Both the position numbers and the translations under genes were made by a program. Below, piece after piece: positions 54,541-61,540 of a DNA stretch of 61,540 bases. The notes under the pieces are model-generated. The model searched no databases. It was not told the origin of the DNA and saw only the letters and a list, made by a program, of their open reading frames with translations. Every line of letters starts with the position of its first letter. Within the stretch, counting starts at the first letter, position 1. Location of the stretch: contig JAGFNK010000317.1 in assembly GCA_025769875.1 (NCBI GenBank), forward strand, positions 1 through 61,540, read 5' to 3'. The stretch comes from Russula earlei (taxonomy: Eukaryota; Basidiomycota; Agaricomycetes; Russulales; Russulaceae).

Positions 54541-54644
54541 TGTAGTGAGTTGATGGCTATGTCATCCTGCCGCAGCCCGGAACCGGGACATCATCTCTGT
54601 CTTTTCACGTGTGGTGTGCATGTCCTCCTTCCACCAAGCCAACG
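54541..54644. promoter_or_regulatory. Shared 104-bp divergent promoter region
   Basis: Only 104 bp separate the start codons of the hydratase (minus) and AFG1 (plus). The interval contains a CACGTG motif (about 54607) and no TATA box. Both proteins may act in organelle metabolism, so co-regulation is plausible, but this is inference. Confidence 0.5.
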
Positions 54645-56461
54645 ATGAGGTTTAATTCTATCCCTATACCTCGCGCAGTCTATGTCTACACTGGTACTAC
54701 CCGAGCATCGCGCGCAGACCTGATCCCCATCAACCAAGGAATTTTCACATCCGCTCGTTCACATACCCCCATACCCAACAACGTCCATGCTCCCACACTC
54801 CAGCTTTCACATACCTTTCGCTTGTACAACTCGACCCTTTCCAGTACCCATTCCACCTCACCTGATGCAAGTACAGATATCATCACTCAAGGCGTCGTAT
54901 CACGCAACTATTCGACGCCAATACAGGAGTACGACAAGCTAATCGAAGCCGGCAAACTGAAATCAGACGATTTCCAGACCCAAATCATCCGCAAATTGCA
55001 AGCCCTGCATGATGCTCTCGCTGTATATGATCCCTCACCCCCAACGGCAACCATTTCGCTAGTAAACATCTCGCCTTGTTTCTTTGTTTCGTATTCAATT
55101 GACTTCATTTACGTCTTCAGTTCTCGCGCCTTTTCTCGCGCCCCTCACCCAGCGCTGCGACCCTGGACAAACCGCGGGGGTTATATCTGTACGGTGACGT
55201 CGGGACAGGAAAGACTATGCTTATGGATATATTTTACGACACGCTTCCCGAACGTATTACCCACAAGCGACGCGTTCACTTTCATGCCTTCATGCTTGAT
55301 GTCCATAAACGAATGCACACCGCCAAGGCAGCTGGCGCGGGCGATCCGCTTGGGCCTATTGCACGAGACCTTGCGAACGAGGCACGCGTATTATGCCTGG
55401 ACGAATTCCAGGTGACGGACATCGCGGATGCGATGATTCTCCGACGGCTACTGGATGCACTGCTTGAACGTGGCGTTGTGTGTGTATTCACCTCCAAGTG
55501 CGTCCTAACCAAACAGGCATATTGCCACCGAACTGATCGCTTTGCTAAGCCGCCACCCGGATGAACTGTACAAGAATGGGATCCAGCGTACCTCCTTCCT
55601 TCCCGCGATCGACCTTCTTAAGGCACAATTCGATGTCACCGACCTTGATTCAGGCACTGGTCCGTTGTTCGCCATGTCACTTGCCTGTCCCTTCTCATTT
55701 CCCCTCTCCACGTCCAATGCTTTAGACTATCGCCGTGTTCCCCGTGCTCTCTCGAACACCTACTTTTCCCCGTTAGATAGTGCTACGCGCTCGGCCATCG
55801 ACGCACAGTTCGCTACACTCACAGAGGGAATCCCCGTTCAAAGCGGTAAGACAATTCGTCTCTGGGGTCGCGACCTTACTGTGCCCCGCAGCGCGGGACA
55901 GGTCGCACTGTTCACCTTTGCAGAGTTGTGCGGGCGTCCGCTAGGTGCAGCGGATTACCTTGAACTCACGCAGCGATTTGGGACGCTGTTTGTGATAGAC
56001 GTCCCTCGGATGGGTCTGGCAGAGAAGGATAAGGTAGATCGTACCAAAGCTCTCTCTCGTTGTCCTGACAATATATTAGGCGCGGCGATTTATCACATTC
56101 ATTGACGCATGCTACGATAGCAAGACTCGGTTGTTCGTCTCTTCCGAAGTGCCTATCTTTGAGATCTTTTCCGATGACTCAAATGCCGGGCTACCTGCAT
56201 CCGCATCCGATCACATGCGTGCCATTATGGACGAGCTGGTGCGTACCTGGTCCTTTCGACATCCGATCTGTTTGATCTATTCTGTAACAGGGCTTACCAC
56301 CTGAGGTCGTAGGTGCGGCATCAATGTTCAATGGGGAGGAAGAACTGTTTGCATTTGCGCGATGCTGCTCGCGTTTAGTTGAGATGGGCAGCGCAGAGTG
56401 GATAAACCCGCGGGGGGAGGAAACGAGAGTACATGGAGACATCTCTCCTCTGGAGAGGTGA
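54645..56461 (+). CDS. AFG1: AFG1/LACE1-family mitochondrial AAA-type ATPase
   Basis: Six exons: 54645-55061, 55121-55497, 55550-55659, 55726-56034, 56080-56238, 56291-56461. The N-terminus ([20 protein letters not shown]) is basic and hydroxylated, fitting a mitochondrial presequence. Then come [17 protein letters not shown] (family start), Walker [26 protein letters not shown], Walker [35 protein letters not shown] and [20 protein letters not shown]. The end is [16 protein letters not shown]. Afg1 proteins work at the mitochondrial inner membrane in turnover of unassembled respiratory-complex subunits. All introns are 45-66 bp with GT-AG ends. No frame defects. Confidence 0.93.
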
Positions 56462-56785
56462 ACTCAAGAGGTAGTCTCCCGAGTGATGCGTCACCGGATC
56501 CCTAGTACTGGTATTGTAACGGAAATCAGTAGAGCGGGGCTACCGGTGCGATAGGCGGGAGCGACTGTAGGGGCTCATTCATCAAGCCCTTCTAGGTTCG
56601 TTTACAAGTATGCTACTCAAACAGGGTACTCGTATTTTATGAGGCATGAAACAAGATGTTTGAGACCAAGATCTTAAAGGGCGAGACACCGCCAAGATAC
56701 TCACCTTCGCAGCCTTGGCGGCGCCGAGCCTGCCATCTGGCTGCGGGGCCGGTGACAGTGACTAGTGAGTGTGAGTGATCAGATC

Positions 56786-57773
56786 ATGCTCGATCATGAG
56801 TCACTCGGTACTTATCTGTTCGCTCCGACACCTGAAACTGAACAAATGCAACCTGAAGCTTTTCCAGGCAACAGGGACATTTATCTCTTACTTGTCCTTT
56901 CGGACGCCAACCTCCCAACGGGCTCATTTGTAGCCTCTGCTGGTCTTGAGTCCACTGCCGCTCACTCATTGCACCACGGGCCGGCTGGCACCCCCGGCTC
57001 GGATATCATCGATTTCCTCCACAACTCCGTCGACACGTATGCACGTAGTGCGCTACCGTTTGCGCGTGATGCACAGCGCATCTCTGCTGCATACGCCAGC
57101 AAGGAGATAGTCGATCTCGACGTGGCCCTCGCAGCACTCGCTCACCTCGACGCCCTGTACGATGCGTGCACGCTAAACCATGTCGCCCGTCGTGCGTCGT
57201 GCGCCCAAGGCACTGCACTTCTCACACTCTATACGAGGGGATTTACTTGTTCCCCTCTTCTGATGTCCTGGCCGGGGACAACCCCAGATATTGGCCTCCC
57301 CGACGAACGCGACAGCCGCGCCGGTGCTTTGGTAGCTGCGCTCAAGCTGCGCGTGCGGCGCGGCGAATCCAAGGCACTAGGGCATCTTCCTGTCTGCTGG
57401 GGGGTCCTTGCGGGTGCACTTGGGCTTACAGTCGGTGAGTTGGCAGCTTTTGGAACTCACGGTGCACCATCATGTTGCATATGCAGATCGCGGAACCCAT
57501 CTGCACCTCTTCCTCCATGCGCGCGGCGTGCTCTCTGCAGCGGTGCGCATGAACATACTCGGCCCGTACGCCGCACAGCAGCTTCTTCTATATGCAGTGC
57601 AACCCATGCTTTCTGACACCTTATCGTCCACTGCACATCTCGTCTCTGGCGCACTTCAGAACGGTGTTAGCTGGGAGAACGCGGATGAGCAGTTTCCAGC
57701 AACGACATGGCCGCTAGGCGAGATCCTCTCTGCGCGACATGATCTGCTTCATTCTCGGATCTTTAATAGCTAG
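56786..57773 (+). CDS. ureF: Urease accessory protein UreF
   Basis: Start ATG 56786 (MLDHESLGTYLFAPTPETEQ); the GTG at 56765 also opens the frame but is unlikely in a eukaryote. Two exons, 56786-57434 and 57487-57773 (52-bp intron GTGAGT...ATGCAG). UreF hallmarks are LLLVLSDANLPTGSFVASAG, GLESTAAH, ALPFARDA, TLNHVARRASCAQGTALL, CWGVLAGALGLTV and, after the intron, HLHLFLHARGVLSAAVRMN with LGPYAAQQLLL. Length about 311 residues is usual for fungi. UreF, with UreD and UreG, loads nickel into urease, so the organism probably uses urea. It sits 324 bp downstream of AFG1. Confidence 0.93.
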
Positions 57774-58219
57774 CAAATGAGTTTTGATACACTACGGGAG
57801 ATCCGGATGTTCACCGAGACCGTTTGGCTGCAGAATAACGACAAGATGTGAGCTGTGACTCGTAGGGTAGTCGCATGATACAAACCTATATTCAGTTTGA
57901 TATTCACATTCAGGCTCATGTTCCTAGATTTGAGCCCCATGTCTTTTACCTGTAACTTGTTCGCTTGGCCTTGGAATGATCGCCACGTCTTGTCGTTTTG
58001 CTTGGGGCCCAAGCCTCGCCGTCATTGGGCACGTCCGACTCTCGGCAAGGGCTTTCACGAGGCCACTGACCTACGCAGCACCGATACCTTCTCCACCTGT
58101 CCCATCCTCAACAACGTCGCCTACGTCGTAGGAATGTAGCTGTAGCTGTAAGCATAAGCATCAAGCCCGGGTCCCCGGACCGACCGGCAATTCTTGCGTG
58201 CTCTTTGCAAGTGGCACCC
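57774..58219. other. Intergenic region between ureF and the RING gene
   Basis: 446 bp without a supported gene. Two overlapping ~80-codon frames (one per strand) have no recognisable motif. It presumably holds the ureF 3' end and the promoter of the next gene. Confidence 0.5.
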
Positions 58220-59709
58220 ATGATACCTCGACCCTCACAACTCGCAAAACACCCTCTTCCCTTGCGGGAGAGCGAGAACAGACCGGCCCGGTGTGTCCTC
58301 CAAAGCGTACCACTGCACTGTCTTCTGTGGGTCTAACATGAGAATAGCCGCAGCAATCGATCCATCCTAGAAGCGTTTGATGACTCTGTGCTAGGGTTTA
58401 ATGAAAACAAACGTATTGGTTTTGTCGCCTCGACGTCCGCTCCAGTGGCAGCGCCAAGTACCAAACGAGGTACGCCCCGTCAATTCTTCGTCGTTCTACC
58501 TACCCTTTATTCCTTGTACCATACGCAGCAAAGCGCGCCGAGACGCGTGAATGTCCTGTTTGCGGAGATCATATCCCGCTCCGTCTACTTGGGCAGCATT
58601 ACACATTGGAGTTTTCGCGTGTACAGACCATCCTCGACCGCGTCGGCGACCTTAATGGATTCTCCGACCCATACGCTTCGCCACACGCATCGTACGTCTG
58701 CCATCTCTGTATGCATCCTCGCCGGATCCACGCAGTTATTGAGAGGCAAATATACTTACCTAACCTCACACAAGGACCTTGGTACGGCGTCGCGCGGCGC
58801 CACATCCCCGTGATGCTTCATCAGTGTTCGCCGCGCGCCTCACAAAGATTATCAACTCTATTAAGCGCAGGCGCAAGGCGCGGCATCTGGCACTTCGGGT
58901 CGTGACCCGCGATGAAGACGAATTCTCAGTGGATGGGAAAGGCAAGAGGCGCGCAAACGCCACCGAGCAGTGCCCCGTCTGCATACAGGACGTTGAAGGG
59001 GATCCAGATGTCATTGAGGCACACATCGATGCGTGTTTGGTACATGCCGAACTGCACCGAGCCCGTGGCAGTGCCGACGAGGATACGACGCAGAACAAGG
59101 TCGACTACGAGAACGAGGGCGATGTTGACCCATGGGAGGAGAGTGAGGCGCCGGATGGCGTGCGGCGGCTACGACTCAGGGCTGGCGCAACGACTAGCAC
59201 CGCTGCCCTGGGCTTTATGGTAGGCAGTCGGGCTGTAGAGGACGTCGACGATGAGATTGACGTGGAAGGAGATGACCTGGGCGCCTTTGGAGCAGCACAA
59301 TTCACAGAGGAAGACGTACTTGCTGAGGACGTCGGCCCGGAGTCGTTTAAACATGATACAAGTCTGCACACGGCAGAACCGGAAGTGGATTTGGCTATCG
59401 AGCGTGCACGGCTTGGAAAAGACTCACAAGCACTGATTACTGCATTGGAACGTAAAGTACGGTTACTTATGGCAAGTCATCCCTTTCTCCGTTCACAATC
59501 TGCTAATTCGGGTGTTAGGGTGCCCCAACGGATGGTGCAGCATTCGCGTGTCGCATCTGTTTCGAAATATATAGAGAGCCGACGGTGAGCGTAGGCTGTT
59601 GGCACGCATGCTGCCGCGCATGTTGGTTACGCTGTCTGAATGCGACAGGGGTGTGCCCAATTTGCAAGCGGATCACTGTCAGCAGTGACCTTCGTCGTGT
59701 CTATATGTG
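58220..59709 (+). CDS. RNF220-type E3 ubiquitin ligase (RING)
   Basis: Five exons read in frame: 58220-58290, 58348-58469, 58529-58691, 58773-59471, 59519-59709. The middle has two Cys/His knuckles, ECPVCGDHIPLRLLGQHY and QCPVCIQDVEGDPDVIEAH followed by HIDACLVHAE, as in the RNF220 mid-region. An acidic linker follows, then a C-terminal RING: CRICFEIYREPTVSVGCWHA, CCRACWLRC, CPICKRITVSSDLRRVYM. The last ~60 residues closely follow the RNF220 RING, including the GCWH and DLRR motifs. It should pass ubiquitin to nuclear substrates, as known for animal RNF220. The last intron uses a GC donor (GCAAGT at 59472). The start ATG 58220 is the best in-frame choice, not proven. Confidence 0.85.
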
Positions 59710-60661
59710 ACAGTGGACTTTCAATCTCTGTTACATCCAATCGAGGCTATAAATGATAACTAATATTTGGCACTTACGCATCGCATACTGTACACTAGGA
59801 ACGGTAAGTCAGGGACACGTTTCATGGATGAAGGAAGTAAAAAATGATCATATCTGGCCTCGTTTATCCACAACATTACCCAGCGGCAACGCAGCGGGTA
59901 GCTCAGGATGTCGCATGCAAGGTACAGCACACACATCACCACGAAAGTATGTAATCACTTGGGGATAATGTCGTGGCAACCGACTCACCGGGGTGAATAG
60001 GAAAGCTATTTCCAACAGAGTGCGGTTCGTATGATTTACTTTTGGGAAGACGAGGGATATTGTATCTACGGTGTGTGTACGAGAAGTTGAGGAGAGAATC
60101 AAGCGAGTGGACTGATCAACCTAGCCAGCCGGATAAGACAGTTATAAGGAAATAGGGAATTGAAAAGCAAACTTTATCAAAGACGGTTGAGGGTTGCTTC
60201 GCGTGTAACCAACATATATAATGAATGGAATCCAGCCGTAGTGGAGCACCGTCTACGGGTGATTTAGTAGGTCGTGGATAGGACCGGGGGGAAAGGGGGA
60301 AGAACAATGAACATACACGGCCGAAATCGATGGCACGAATGACACGTTCCTAAGGAAAATTTCAGGGATTTTATTTTATCAGAAAGTTGGAGACGAACCT
60401 TTGTTTCTTCAGAGGGCATCGTTGTCAATGAATAAGACAGGTTCGGAAAGACCCGATTCATTGCCCATTTTTTCCCTCGCTCGTGCGCTTGCGTATAACC
60501 ATAACATAAAACAAAAAACCTTGCTTGTAGAATTGCGACTCGACGATGACTTTGGGTCCCCCTTCATCCGCGGTGTGCTTAGGTCTCTCGTCTGGTCCAG
60601 TATAGTACTTCCCCCCTCTATTCACTCCAAAATTCCCCCAAGTTTTTGACTCCATTTTCAG
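59710..60661. other. Intergenic region with a possible small minus-strand gene
   Basis: About 950 bp. On the minus strand MPSEETK (ATG at 60419) is followed by a 48-bp GTTCGT...CCTTAG intron and ERVIRAIDFG. Further minus-strand frames at about 60307-60116 and 60102-59848 could be later exons, but no family is recognised and exon links are unclear. It must also hold the upstream part of eIF3f, including its first exon. Confidence 0.3.
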
Positions 60662-61540
60662 TCGAACCCCCAATGTCACTATCCACCCGACCGCTCTCTT
60701 CTCCATTCTCGACCACTACCTTCGCCGCACAGATGCTCAGCGGCGCGTCATCGGCACCCTCCTCGGCACCCGAAGCGAGGGTGATGACGCCGTCTCGGTG
60801 CGCACCGCATTCGCTGTGTTGCATTCGGAGACGAGCGAGCAGGTCGCCGTGGATATGGACTATCACCGTGCGATGTTCGAACTCTCTCAACGTGTCAATC
60901 CGAAAGAATCTATTGTCGGCTGGTACGCATCCCTTTCCCTGACAGCAACAAGGCTTACGTAGACTTTACGGACTACAGGTATTCAACCGGATCGAATTTG
61001 AACACCTATTCTGCTTTAATTCAAAACTTTTACTCGCAAGAAACTGCGCCGTATCCCGCGATCCATATAGCTCTCAATACCGGCACCGAATTAGGGGAGG
61101 AAGCAGGCGTCAAGGCATATGTCAGGTGAGCTCCTCTCGTGGCGTATTGCTACTCTGTTGATCATATTGCGCAGCTCACCCGTAGGGGTCTTCCCAAAAC
61201 CTGAAAATGCCGTTTTTGTCCCAGTACCTATCGCACTCCGCGCGAATGAAGCTGAAAGAAGTGGCCGTGCGTACCTTCACGTCTTGCTCGAGTGTTTGCC
61301 ATGCTCAGAATGCCATTTTCCCTGTTGGTATACGACCTCCAGTTCATCTTCTCGAAAATACCCCTTCGTTACCTGTGGGAGAGCTTGCCGAACTCGAGGG
61401 CACACTGAAGAATGTGGTCGAAATGCTTGATCGCGTGCTGGCTTATGCCCAGGCGGCAGCTGCTGGGGAGCCCGCAGATGCTGCACTCGGGAGGTATCTC
61501 ATGGACGCATTAGGGGGTGGTGCAGAGGAGTTAGGGAAGG
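60662..61540 (+). CDS. eIF3f: Translation initiation factor eIF3 subunit F (partial, runs off right edge)
   Basis: Exons 60662-60922, 60979-61125, 61175-61266 and 61343 onward, the last cut by the window end. The MPN (Mov34) domain reads NVTIHPTALFSILDHYLRRT, VIGTLLGTRSEGD, FAVLHSETSEQVAVDMDYH and RVNPKESIVGWYSTG, and later PYPAIHIALNTG and KAYVSSPVGVFPKPENAVF. The NPKESIVGWYSTG stretch is typical of eIF3f. The metalloprotease JAMM histidines are absent, as expected for this non-catalytic subunit. The first coding exon, upstream of the acceptor at 60661, was not resolved; an ATG at 60546 with a weak donor is one possibility. Confidence 0.9.

Noticed and set aside
57770..58139. Two ~80-residue overlapping frames between ureF and the RING gene
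   Set aside because: Neither has motifs or convincing splice partners; they are likely chance.
1..61540. CRISPR arrays, rRNA or tRNA genes
   Set aside because: Read on both strands without finding regularly spaced repeats, rRNA blocks or a convincing cloverleaf; a tRNA search program would be needed to exclude a decayed tRNA.

Overview
The window comes from a transposon-rich filamentous fungus, most likely a basidiomycete (Agaricomycete type). The supporting signs are many short introns of about 50 bp in the intact genes, Ty3/gypsy elements with chromodomains, copia elements with a UBN2-type gag, pogo and Tc1 DNA transposons, and CpG decay in the old repeats. No bacterial, organellar or CRISPR signal was seen. 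The species cannot be fixed from the sequence alone.

Positions 1-53,074 are almost entirely nested mobile elements. I separated them by their ends and target-site duplications (TSDs) and named the LTR families A, B, C, D, E, F and I. Two copia families (B and E), both with a GGTTATGGGCCC primer-binding site, form the old base of 1-19 kb. They are interrupted by solo LTRs of families A, D and I and by a large DNA element (K, 7,411-13,856). K itself holds a MITE (J1, with an I solo LTR inside it), an AT-rich palindromic MITE (M), an old F-family solo LTR and another I solo LTR. At 20.2-24.0 kb lie two inverted, decayed pieces of a host c-type cyclin gene.

From 24,038 to 43,216 lies one minus-strand Ty3/gypsy chromovirus (G; its LTRs are family D), about 9.2 kb once its insertions are removed. 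It contains an A solo LTR, a D solo LTR, an E solo LTR and a complete 7.8-kb plus-strand gypsy element (F, 27,163-34,993) whose two 606-bp LTRs look identical. G is inactivated by CGA-to-TGA nonsense changes, while F is broken by single-base indels. In both, pol lies in the -1 frame of gag and gag ends at an in-phase GGATTTT heptamer followed by a stem-loop, which suggests programmed -1 frameshifting. Further right are a gene fragment split by an A LTR (itself holding a D LTR), a Myb/SANT-like gene split by a D LTR that carries a complete Tc1 element, and a pogo-like element N (49,719-53,074) with a C solo LTR inside its transposase.

At 53,075 the repeats stop. A compact block of intact intron-bearing host genes follows: a MaoC-type hydratase (minus), an AFG1-type mitochondrial ATPase, urease accessory protein UreF, an RNF220-type RING ubiquitin ligase, and translation initiation factor eIF3f (cut by the right edge). 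The hydratase and AFG1 genes are divergent with only 104 bp between start codons. These genes show no nonsense codons or frameshifts, in sharp contrast to the repeat block.
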